The translations under genes were made by a program, and so were the position numbers. A stretch of 64,000 bases of DNA from Geomicrobium sp. JCM 19038 (GTDB lineage Bacteria > Bacillota > Bacilli > Bacillales > Marinococcaceae): contig NZ_BAXA01000017.1 of assembly GCF_000698125.1 (NCBI RefSeq), positions 1 to 64,000 of the forward strand, in the 5' to 3' direction. Shown piece after piece: positions 35,775 through 44,473 of the stretch (positions are counted from its first letter, which is position 1; every line of letters begins with the position of its first letter). The notes beneath the pieces were generated by a model. That model ran no database searches. It was not told the origin of the DNA and saw only the letters and a program-made list of their open reading frames with translations.

Positions 35775-36635
35775 GACTCTGCTCCTGCTTCTAGGACAAA
35801 TTCTTTAACTAGTGCCATAAACCGCTCATACTCGTCGAACATGACGCGATGACTGCTCTCTTCAAACAGCACATACTTCGCCCCTGGAATGGACGCTGCA
35901 ACCGCTTCATTCGCTGAAGGTGGTGTAATCCAGTCATGCGCCCGCAATGACGAGCGTAGGAACCGTAATCGCTGCATTGCTCTTCGTATAATCCATCGTC
36001 TTCATAAAGCCACCGAACCCTTGGTTTAATGCACGGAAGTTACGCTTCGTCTTCGGCCGCGGTCTTGCGCCTTCACGTTGCACCCGCACAGAATAAAACG
36101 TACCCATCAACTCATAAAATTGAGTTAGCTGTTCATCGGATTGAAAATCACCCGCCCACAACGTCTCGCAAATGGCCACTTGTTCCGGTGTTCCCTTCTC
36201 TTCTACGATTGCCTTCGCTTCCGCTAGAAACGTCGAATTCGGAGCCGTCGTTACGAGCAACAAGCCAGCAAGATGCTCACCATATTCCTTTGCATACGCT
36301 TGTGCAACCATACCGCCATACGAATGACCGAGAATCCAGACTTTCCCCAATCCTAGATGCTGCCTAAGCGCCTCCAAATCTTCCACATTATTATCAATAT
36401 GTAGCGTCTCTTCAGGCGCCTCGTCGGAGAACCCACATCCACGTTGGTCCACATAAATCAACTGCATCGTACCCGTTAACGCTTCAAAGGACGGCTTAAA
36501 CCCGATATGATTCCCACCTGGTCCCCCGTGCAGGACAAAGCAGACGGGCTTTCTTACCAACTCCCCGCCTCTCACCTCAACTTCAGCACCATCCACATCA
36601 AAATACAACCTCGTTCCATTCACCGATGCGTACAT
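35771..36635 (-). CDS. Alpha/beta hydrolase, proline iminopeptidase-like (frameshift near 35938)
   Basis: Begins MYASVNGTRLYFDVDG; oxyanion motif LHGGPGGNH (about 34-42), YVDQRGCGFSDE, nucleophile elbow GHSYGGMVAQAY (about 103). The frame stops after TLVIAGA, but the next frame continues HDWITPPSANEA with the acid residue and ESSHRVMFDE with the catalytic His; one base is missing in GGCGC(G)CATGAC. The restored length of about 288 residues is normal for S33 prolyl aminopeptidases. Likely trims N-terminal proline from imported peptides. Confidence 0.84.
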
Positions 36636-36997
36636 TCTCTCTACCTTCTCTCGTAATAATTTTCTGAATATAATTATTAGAATACTGAATTCTGGATACT
36701 TTGTAAATGTCGATGGGAGGATTCTTCACAGAATAGGGATATACATTCGTCAATTAAAAGATCAAAAGCAAAAATAACCCTCAAAGATCTAAGATCCTAT
36801 GTGGGTTATTTTTATCACTACTCTTCATCTTTCACAGTAAAATTAGTTCCTCACCCTTCAAACCTATCTTTAGATTAATAGCTATACGACCTTCTTCATG
36901 TATGCATCTTTGGTCTAATCGACTTTAAGGAAAATTAAATATCATAAGTTTAATGACATTCATAGGATTTACTATTCCTACTAATTTAGAATGTTGT
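36636..36997. other. 362-bp intergenic region
   Basis: Separates two minus-strand units. It should hold the promoter of the iminopeptidase/receptor pair, and includes the terminator at 36768-36813. Nothing else was recognised; AT-rich and without open frames bearing ribosome sites. Confidence 0.4.
36768..36813. terminator. Terminator downstream of the itaconate-type operon
   Basis: AAAATAACCC / GGGTTATTTT stem with a 22-nt loop, T runs on both strands. About 185 bp after the CoA-transferase stop. Confidence 0.65.
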
Positions 36998-38205
36998 TTA
37001 TGCTTTTTTTAGAGGATCGTGAGTTGTACTTGAATTAGTAAGCCGTTCAATCTCTTCTTTTGACAATCCGAGCAGTTGTTCAAAGATTTCTTCGTTATGT
37101 TGCCCCATCTTCGGTCCAGGCTCATATTCTGGTGTAAATGATTCACACTTTATTGGTGTTCCAAGCATTTCTAATTCACCAAAGTTTTCGCTATCTACTT
37201 TTACAATCATATTCCGCTCATGTACGATGGATTGATTAAGTGCTTCTTGAATACTGTTAACTGGAGCAATAGGTACTTTTCCTTGCAATCGAGATAACCA
37301 CGTGTTCTTCGTCTCTGTTAAAAATATCCGTTCTAATTCAGTAATTAATGTTTCCTTATGATCAAACCTTGATTGAAAATCCTTGTAACGAGTGTCGTGT
37401 AGTAAATGTTCTGCATCGATTTCTTTACATAGAATTTGGAAAAACTTCTCTTTGTTACACATAATCATCATGTAACCTGTCTTCGTTTCAAATAGTTGTG
37501 AAGGGACAAGCGTTGGGTGTGCAGAACTCGTCGTACGTAACGGTTCGTACCCTTTATTTAAATGCCAAATTGCTAGGTAATTCAACACGGACAGTGATGT
37601 ATCAAACAACGATACATCAATATCATCCCCTTTGCCTTCCGCTTTCGCTTTATATAAGCCAATCATCAGACCTAATGCAGCCATCATCCTGTCGAAAAAT
37701 CTACAATTGATATTCCATACTTTGTAGGAGGACCACCTGGTTCACCAGTGAGTGACATATGCCCGTTCATCGCTTGTAATAAATAATCATACGCCGGTTC
37801 TTTTTTCATTGATCCTGACGTTCCAAATCCAGACAAAGAACATGTAACAATCTTTGGATTGATATGCTTTAGTTGTTGATACGTAATCCCTAATCGCTCT
37901 GGAACATCACCGCGAAGATTATTAAAAACGGCATCTGATTTTTCAACAAGCTTTAGGAAAACATCTTTGCCTTCTGTTGATTTCAAATCAAGGGTGATGC
38001 TTTTTTTATTCCGATTTAAAGATTGAAAAAACAAGCTATCTTCATTCTCAGAATATGGAATGACTGATCGTGAAACATCTCCACCAGAATTAGGGTCTTC
38101 AATTTTGATGACTTCAGCACCCATATCTGCTAAATGAAGTGTTGCAAATGGACCAGCCCCATATTGTGAAATTGCTATTATTCGCACACCACTTAACGGC
38201 CCCAT
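36998..38205 (-). CDS. ict: CaiB/BaiF class III CoA-transferase (frameshift near 37687)
   Basis: Starts MGPLSGVRIIAISQYGAGPFATLHLADMGAEVIKIE, the family's opening, with the catalytic Asp in PAYDYLLQAMNGHMSLTGEPGG (about 143). The frame breaks after DFSTG; one missing G before ATGATG joins it to MAALGLMIGLYKAKAEGKGDDIDVSLFD and the rest. Restored length about 402 residues, normal for the family. In the matching Pseudomonas and Salmonella clusters this enzyme activates itaconate using succinyl-CoA. Distal gene of the minus-strand operon. Family is firm; itaconate as substrate rests on gene context. Confidence 0.82.
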
Positions 38206-38222
38206 CGTTCATCCTCCTCTAT

Positions 38223-38735
38223 CTAATGTGTAATTCGTTTATGTGTATAAGGTCTTTGTAAATAATCTGCCTTTGAAATTAACAACTTACGTTGATAGCT
38301 CATTACATCTTCTTCTCGTTGATTTGTTATAACGGTTTCCACTCTAACGATTCCACGATCATTTTTACTTGATGATTCTCGCTTAGACAAAATTTTCGTA
38401 CTTGCATAAAGTGTATCTCCTCGAAATGTTGGTTTTAAATGTTTCACATTTTCATATTCAAGCATTGCAATGGCTGCACCGCTAATATCATTCACTGTCA
38501 TTCCAACAGCAATTGAAAATACGAGTGTTCCATTCACAAGGTTTTCCCCAAAGTTGGTTTGAGAAGCAAAGTGGGAATCAATGTGCAATGGATGTTGATT
38601 TAAGGCCATTAAACTAAAGAACAAATCATCTGCTTCAGTAATTGTTCTTCCTGGCCAATGCTTAATGACATCGCCTTCTACAAAATCTTCAAATGCGCGT
38701 CCAAACGGGGTATGAATAATAGTCATGTTCATCAA
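38223..38735 (-). CDS. ich: MaoC-family enoyl-CoA hydratase, itaconyl-CoA hydratase type
   Basis: 170 residues, single hotdog MaoC domain: FEDFVEGDVIKHWPGRTITEADDLFFSLMALNQHPLHIDSHFA, with the Asp and His of the hydratase site (DxxxxHxD-like NQHPLHID). Members of this subgroup hydrate mesaconyl-CoA or itaconyl-CoA. Lying 17 bp before the CoA-transferase and 10 bp after the acyl-CoA dehydrogenase it fits the itaconyl-CoA to citramalyl-CoA step; mesaconyl-C4-CoA is the alternative. Confidence 0.8.
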   Translation of the reverse strand: MMNMTIIHTPFGRAFEDFVEGDVIKHWPGRTITEADDLFFSLMALNQHPLHIDSHFASQTNFGENLVNGTLVFSIAVGMTVNDISGAAIAMLEYENVKHLKPTFRGDTLYASTKILSKRESSSKNDRGIVRVETVITNQREEDVMSYQRKLLISKADYLQRPYTHKRITH

Positions 38736-38745
38736 TCTCCTTGAT

Positions 38746-39901
38746 TTATATTTTGTATTTTTCCGTTAAACTTTTACTAATAATTATTTTTTGCAATTCA
38801 TTTGTTCCTTCACCAATTAACATTAATGGGGCATCACGATAATAACGCTCAACCGCAAATTCTTTCGTATAACCATAACCTCCATGAATTCTCATGGCTT
38901 CTTCTGCATTTTTAAATCCTGCCTCTGTTGCATATAACTTAGCCATACCTGCTTCTAAATCTGATCGTTCACCATTTTGCAATTTTTGAGCAGCATTTTG
39001 CGTTAATAACCTGGCTGCTTCCAACCGTGTCCCCATCTCCGCAAGCTTTAATTGAATGGCTTGATGTTCACCAATAGGTTTACCGAAGGTTTTACGTTCT
39101 TGAGTATATTTGATAGAGTCTTCAAATGAAGCGCGTGCAAGACCTACCCCTCTTGCTGCAACATTTACTCTACCAAGTTCAAGTCCGCCTAGAACTTGCT
39201 TAAATCCTACTCCCTCTTTCGCTCCAATTAGTGCTCCCTTTGGCACTTCGTAATTCTCAAACAGAATTTCACACGTCTTAATTCCTTTGTAACCAAGTTT
39301 GTCGATGTCTTTTGTACAAAAAACCATCACCTTTTTCTGCTATAAACAAGCTAATTCCCTTGTATCGAGGCGTTACCTGCAGATCAGTTTTTGCTGCTAA
39401 AATAAACGTGTTCCCATATCGAGCATTTGTAATCCACATTTTCGTGCCATTAATGACATAACGCTCACTTTGAAGAACTGCTTTCGTAGCTATATTTTGA
39501 ATATCTGTCCCCGCATCAGCTTCAGAAAGTGCTAATCCTCCACGTAGTTCTCCTGTTGCAAACTTAGGTAAATAATGATCTTTTTGCTCTTTTGTACCGT
39601 ATTTCTCAACAATATGAGCCATAATGAGGTGGCTATTTAAAATGCCCGAGACACTCATCCAATACCGTGTAATTTCTTCAATCACTAAGCTGTACGTTAC
39701 ATAATCTAACCCAATTCCCCCGAATTCTTCTGGAATTGTAAAGCCGAAAAACCCTAACTCTTTCATTTTCTCAACAATGTCATGGGGATACTCATCAGCA
39801 TGCTCTAATTCCATCGCTACAGGAGCAATTTCTTTTTTACAAAAGTCTTTTACGACGTTCAGAATTTGTTGTTTTTCTTCACTCAAGAGAATTGTCGCCA
39901 T
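38746..39901 (-). CDS. Acyl-CoA dehydrogenase (frameshift near 39320)
   Basis: N-terminus MATILLSEEKQQILNVVKDFCKKEIAP; ALSEADAGTDIQNIATKA and MWITNARYGNTFI are FAD-binding signatures. The frame breaks near 39320 after FIAEKGDG and continues DIDKLGYKGIKTCEILFENYEVPK. The end has GGYGYTKEFAVERYYRDAPLMLIGEGTNELQKIIISK, including the catalytic Glu. Restored length about 385 residues. An acyl-CoA dehydrogenase is also present in the P. aeruginosa itaconate cluster. It may oxidise methylsuccinyl-CoA or another branched acyl-CoA (inference). Starts within the 3' end of the MmgE/PrpD gene (19-bp overlap). Confidence 0.87.
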
Positions 39902-41292
39902 TTCTTAACCCCTCCATTAAATAAATCTTGTTCGTTCAATTGATTTATTTCATTGATATTTTCTAAATTTCTTATTGTTTCAATAATTGTTGTTTGTTGA
40001 TCAAATGAATAGATCGGTTCTGTCACATAACGGAACTTTTCAATTAACTCATCCCATGTTAGTGGATTTTCTGGATCACCTTTTGGGTAATCAATCTCAT
40101 CGTAAAATGTCCCTCGAGTCGTTTGAATCGATACCCGAGCTGGCCATTTTATCGGGAAATTCGAATCTAATTTTGGCTCATGTCTACAATGAATGTTCTT
40201 CATCATTTTTGTAACTGCATCTTGCTGGATAACACTATTTTCATATTGCTCTAACAGTGTCTTTCGATACAAAACCGCTACCGCTGCGCCGTAATGCATA
40301 CTAAATTGGGCATCTTCGGTAGATTGAGGGTTGCGCTTAATCTCCTCTGGCAATGCAACAATTGGCAATGCGGTTTTCACAAGATCAATGGTCACCGATT
40401 CGACCTCATCTGGTTGAATGTTGTGTTTGTTAACAAGAGATAAAATAATATCTAACGGAGCCTGCTTATACCGACAACATGCATGTGGTTTAATACTCGT
40501 CTTTAAGACATAACTCTCTTTCAACTTAAAATCGTTACCAATTGAGGTTAGAGAATAATCACTTGCATAACTCTTTGCAAAACCACGATCTCCTTCAATA
40601 ATCGTTTTAGGTCCTGTAAAGCCGAGTGAAGCTATGCCAGATGCAAATAGCCCATTGTGCGCAGCCCATCCTGGATGAAATCGTTTCGTCCACGTGTCCG
40701 TATTCAAAAATTCCATCGATGCGGATGTTTGACTTCCCCCAACTCCATACGCATTGACCGTTTCTTCAACACTCAAATCCATGAGTTTCGCTGATGTGGC
40801 AATTGCCCCAAATGTTCCTACGAGTCCTGTCGGGTGAAATCCTCTTGAATAAAGGCTTGAGGGATTCATCGCTTTTCCAATTCTCCCCATGACTTCGTAT
40901 CCAAGAATGGATGCAACGAGAACATCTTTTCCGCTTCGCTTGCTGTTGACACTTTGAGCAAGAGCTGTAGGAAAGATCACAACGGCAGGATGTAGGGATG
41001 CTTCGTTAATGACATCATCAAGCTCAAGACTGTGCGCTGCCGCCCCATTTAATAACGCTGCATAGTGTGGTTGATAGGTTTCCCCATCATTTCCAATAAC
41101 AACGCCATTCCCTGTTAAACCTTGACGTTTAACATAGTTTAGAATGGGTGCATTTGATTCATAGTGATTTCCTCGAGCCGCTAAACCTACAAAATCTAAT
41201 AATAGATACTTCGTTCGATCAATGACCTCTTCTGATAAGTCATCGAAGGTCAATGCCTTTGCCATTTTAGAAAGTTCTGTCGTAATCGTCAT
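39883..41292 (-). CDS. MmgE/PrpD family protein
   Basis: 469 residues. Family marks: LLLDFVGLAARGNHYES, NDGETYQPHYAALLNGAAAHSLELDDVINEASLHPAVVIFPTALA (with the conserved ELDD..HP), RFHPGWAAHNGLFASGIASLGFTGP and KPHACCRYKQAPLDI. The family includes 2-methylcitrate dehydratase and cis-aconitate decarboxylase, so roles in making or removing itaconate-like acids are possible. In context it more likely interconverts C5/C6 tricarboxylates related to itaconate. The catalytic type cannot be told from sequence alone. Confidence 0.85.
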   Translation of the reverse strand: MTITTELSKMAKALTFDDLSEEVIDRTKYLLLDFVGLAARGNHYESNAPILNYVKRQGLTGNGVVIGNDGETYQPHYAALLNGAAAHSLELDDVINEASLHPAVVIFPTALAQSVNSKRSGKDVLVASILGYEVMGRIGKAMNPSSLYSRGFHPTGLVGTFGAIATSAKLMDLSVEETVNAYGVGGSQTSASMEFLNTDTWTKRFHPGWAAHNGLFASGIASLGFTGPKTIIEGDRGFAKSYASDYSLTSIGNDFKLKESYVLKTSIKPHACCRYKQAPLDIILSLVNKHNIQPDEVESVTIDLVKTALPIVALPEEIKRNPQSTEDAQFSMHYGAAVAVLYRKTLLEQYENSVIQQDAVTKMMKNIHCRHEPKLDSNFPIKWPARVSIQTTRGTFYDEIDYPKGDPENPLTWDELIEKFRYVTEPIYSFDQQTTIIETIRNLENINEINQLNEQDLFNGGVKKWRQFS

Positions 41293-41408
41293 GGTTTCAT
41301 CCTTTCTCGTCTCTTAGATTAATAATTGCAAATTCAATGCCAACGGTTATGCTTAATTTATTCAATCCAACGTTTCAAAACGTTCCACTTCTTTTCGCTG
41401 ATGAAACG

Positions 41409-42673
41409 TTATAGCAACCATAATGAAAAGAATGGGAAAAATGTAATTAAAGCTAGACCAATGATTCTTACAATATAGAACGGTGCCACTCCTTGAACCA
41501 CTTCCCCAATGCTAAGCTTCGTTACTCCACTCATCACAAATAAATTTAAGCCGACTGGCGGTGTAATCGTTGCAATTTCAACATTTGCGACCATAATGAC
41601 TGCAAAGTGAATCGGATCTACTCCCATTCCAATTGCAATTGGGAATAAGATTGGTGCTAAAATTACGATTAAAGAAATGCCGTCTAAGAACATGCCAAGC
41701 AACAACAAGATAATATTCACGATAATAAGAAACATCCACACAGGCATATCAATCGATTGGATAAAACCTAAGATACTAGTCGCTACACCCATTCTCGTTA
41801 AGATAAAACCGAGTAACGTTCCTCCAATCAACACTAAATAAATCATAGCTGTAGAATGAATGGTGTTTTTTAGAATCGTTGGTATATAACCGATTCGAAT
41901 CGTTTTATAGATCATTAAACTAATGAATAACGCATAAATTGCCGCAATGATCGAAACTTCTGTAGGTGTAAAGATTCCTAAATAAATACCACCAAGAATA
42001 ATCACTGGCATTAATAGAGCAAAAAAGCTCCCTTTGAAATTACTTTTCACTTCTTTAACTTCGATCGGTCGTTGTATCCGTAATTATAACGCTTCGCCAA
42101 GATGTAGGTCATAACCACAAGCAATGCACCTTCTAAAATTCCAGGTGTTATCCCTGCAATAAATAAATCCTTCACCGGTATTCCCATCATGCTTCCAATT
42201 AAGATAAACACTAAGCTCGGAGGAATCATTAGACCGAGTGTTCCCCCAACCGAAACTAAACCAGCTGTAAATTTTTTCGTGTAGTTTTCTTTTAACAGTG
42301 AATTTGTCACGGCTTTTCCTAATGCAGCTGTCGAAGCAACACTTGAGCCACTTATTGAAGCAAAGAAAATCGATGCAAACATCGCACCAACACCTAATCC
42401 CCCAGTAAATCTCCTCATAAACGATCCAAAAAAGTTAAGTAAACGGTCGGCTAACTTACCCTCCATCATAATGTTCCCTGCTAAGATGAAGAATGGAATC
42501 GCTAAAAACGTATAACTATCTACTGCATTAAACATCTCGTGCGCAACGACGGATATTGGGATCCCTTGGTAAATTAGAAGTAAAAGAATACTCGCTAATC
42601 CAATAGCAATTCCGATTTGCATCCCCGATGCTAACAAAACGATGATGACAAGAAGACTAATTGCAATAAGCAT
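41409..42673 (-). CDS. dctM: TRAP transporter large permease DctM (frameshift near 42048)
   Basis: The first half MLIAISLLVIIVLLASGMQIGIAIGLA, with VDSYTFLAIPFFILAGNIMMEG and FASISGSSVASTAALGKAV, is followed by a break at about 42048. The second half reads VKSNFKGSFFALLMPVIILGGIYLGIFTPTEVSIIAAIYAL and ends with GMFLDGISLIVILAPILFPIA and ITPPVGLNLFVMSGV. One inserted base restores a single DctM of about 421 residues with 11-12 helices. Sodium-coupled import channel for C4/C5 dicarboxylates, working with the DctQ and DctP genes just upstream. Confidence 0.9.
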
Positions 42674-42695
42674 TTTCTTTACCCCCTTTACATGT

Positions 42696-43220
42696 TTAGA
42701 TCAATTCTTTAATCTCTTCTTCCGACTCAATCGATTCAATTGGTTGATTTTTAACCCCTCTGTAAATAAGCTCAAGATAATAGAAGATTAATAAAACACT
42801 TGCGATAATCATAATTGACATCACTGCCCATATCGGTAACTGTAACGTCGTTAAAGATGATTGATGGGACACGAATGCATGGTGAACGACAAGAATACTA
42901 GAATATAAAATAAACACCGCGAAGATTAAACTAAACACATGCGCAACGATAAAAATATATCGTCTCGTTTCTTCACGAATTAGATTCGTAATTAACTGAA
43001 TTCTTAAGTGATGTCCATATTTACCCGCATGTGCGATCATCAGCATAATTGACCAGATCATGCAATACACCCCAACTTCATTTGCCCAATCAAAGGAGTG
43101 ATTTAATAGATTTCTTTGTACGGCTTCATAAAAAGTTATTGACGCAGACAGGATGAAAAGCGTAATGGAAATCGGAAATAAAACTTTCTCTTCAAACTGT
43201 AATATCCACTTAAAGATCAC
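42696..43220 (-). CDS. dctQ: TRAP transporter small permease DctQ
   Basis: 174 residues, four hydrophobic helices, with the DctQ pattern WANEVGVYCMIWSIMLMIAHAGKYGHHLRIQLI (residues about 50-80) that anchors the large subunit. Overlaps dctP by 4 bp. Confidence 0.88.
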   Translation of the reverse strand: MIFKWILQFEEKVLFPISITLFILSASITFYEAVQRNLLNHSFDWANEVGVYCMIWSIMLMIAHAGKYGHHLRIQLITNLIREETRRYIFIVAHVFSLIFAVFILYSSILVVHHAFVSHQSSLTTLQLPIWAVMSIMIIASVLLIFYYLELIYRGVKNQPIESIESEEEIKELI

Positions 43221-44242
43221 TCACTCTCCTCCTCAACCGTTCTCTCCAACTGTAAAAATCGGTCATAGAGCTGTTGATTCTCTTCTCCAAATTTCTCAAC
43301 AGCTGGTTGCATGTCTTCTTTCATTTTTTCAATATTTTCTTCAGTTTCTGTATGAATCGTAACGCCTTCTTCTAATAATACCTCAATGATTTCTTCTTCT
43401 TTTTGCATCGCCTCTGCCCACTGTCTTGCTGCAATTTCTTGAGCCAATGATTCGACCTCATACCTGTAGTCTTCAGGCAAGTCATCTAACCAACGTTGAT
43501 CAAACAAGATCGAATAGGTTTGTACATTTTTTCCAGGAGCGTGATAACCATATTCAACTGAAGTACCTAATACTGTTAACCAACCATCTGCTGATGTAAA
43601 AACAGCATCAATGACACCTTGTGATAATGACGTCGACATCTCAGAAGCAGAAATCGCGACCGCTGAATACCCTAACGTCTCAGCTAGATTCAACAAGAAC
43701 ACACTGCCCGTAAGCCTGACCTTTTTTCCTTTTAAATCTTCCATGCTCGTTAGTTCTTCACGTTCTGAAATATACATTAAATCGGATGAGCGAATTAATC
43801 CTTGTATACTAATATCTTGATCCGTGAGTAATTCCGATAGGATGTCAACGAGCTCTAAACGATAACCCGTCTTTAACATGTTGTCATCTGTGATCGCAAA
43901 CGGTAGCGCTAAAATCCCAAAACCATTATCAATCGATTCTAGTTGTGAAGAAATGGGCCAGACACTGTGCACTGCTCCTGTCCCTAAGGAACGGACAGCT
44001 GAGATATCCTTATACAATTGACCTGCAGCAAAAAACTCAACCTGAATTCCCCCGTCAGTACGCCTTTCGATTTCTTCTGCGAATTCCATCATCAGTTGAC
44101 TTTTAAAATGTGATTCAGGTACTTCACTTGTCATAATCATTTCATACGTTTTCTCTGAGCTTGTAGCCACAGAAGTCTGCCCTGTACACCCCGACATCAA
44201 TGTAAGCGCTATCAATATTGAGTAAAAAAAAGACCGTTTCAT
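43217..44242 (-). CDS. dctP: TRAP solute-binding lipoprotein DctP
   Basis: 341 residues from ATG 44242 (GGGAGA upstream; a GTG one codon earlier is less likely). Lipobox LTLMSGCTG. DctP fold: EVPESHFKSQLMMEFAEEIERRTDGGIQVEFFAAGQLYKD, the carboxylate-binding Arg in KGKKVRLTGSVF, and QGVIDAVFTSADGW. Captures a dicarboxylate for DctQM. First gene of the minus-strand operon, 41 bp downstream of a sigma-54 promoter; the likely ligand is itaconate or a related C5 dicarboxylate. Confidence 0.9.
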   Translation of the reverse strand: MKRSFFYSILIALTLMSGCTGQTSVATSSEKTYEMIMTSEVPESHFKSQLMMEFAEEIERRTDGGIQVEFFAAGQLYKDISAVRSLGTGAVHSVWPISSQLESIDNGFGILALPFAITDDNMLKTGYRLELVDILSELLTDQDISIQGLIRSSDLMYISEREELTSMEDLKGKKVRLTGSVFLLNLAETLGYSAVAISASEMSTSLSQGVIDAVFTSADGWLTVLGTSVEYGYHAPGKNVQTYSILFDQRWLDDLPEDYRYEVESLAQEIAARQWAEAMQKEEEIIEVLLEEGVTIHTETEENIEKMKEDMQPAVEKFGEENQQLYDRFLQLERTVEEESE

Positions 44243-44282
44243 CACATTCTCCCTTCATTTCCGTGTCTTACCATAGAAGGAT

Positions 44283-44298
44283 TGCAATTCTCGTGCCA
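44283..44298 (-). promoter_or_regulatory. Sigma-54 (-24/-12) promoter of the TRAP/itaconate operon
   Basis: Minus strand TGGCAC, 5 nt, TTGCA: an exact match to the RpoN consensus, about 40 nt before the dctP start, adjacent to a GAFTGA-containing activator gene. Confidence 0.9.
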
Positions 44299-44388
44299 AT
44301 ACAATTCTATCGATGAATCAAACAATTTGAAATCGAGACCTGTAGAAATTCCCCTCTCTGTTTCATTTATGCAATGCCGTCAGAAACA

Positions 44389-44423
44389 AAATGAAACGAA
44401 ATGATATACATTTCGTTTCATTT
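44389..44423. promoter_or_regulatory. 15-bp inverted repeat, probable activator enhancer site
   Basis: AAATGAAACGAAATG, 5 nt, CATTTCGTTTCATTT: perfect palindrome centred about 108 bp upstream of the -24/-12 element, the usual place for an upstream activating sequence. It could also act as a terminator for the activator gene on the minus strand. Confidence 0.7.
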
Positions 44424-44456
44424 GATCAACTATACGATTCAACGCTGTTATGAAGT

Positions 44457-44472
44457 TGGCACTTGAATTGCA
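44457..44472 (+). promoter_or_regulatory. Second sigma-54 consensus element, plus strand
   Basis: TGGCAC, 5 nt, TTGCA on the plus strand immediately beside the stop codon of the activator gene, pointing into it antisense. As good a consensus match as the operon promoter. Confidence 0.55.
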
Positions 44473-44473
44473 A

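Noticed and set aside
41369-41384. AACGTTTCAAAACGTT near-palindrome between dctM and mmgE as a regulator site
   Set aside because: Too short and inside an operon; no partner site or promoter recognised, so not listed as a feature.
42047-42050. Two separate TRAP permease genes overlapping by 4 bp
   Set aside because: Each half lacks the other half of the DctM fold; a single frameshifted gene explains the sequence better.
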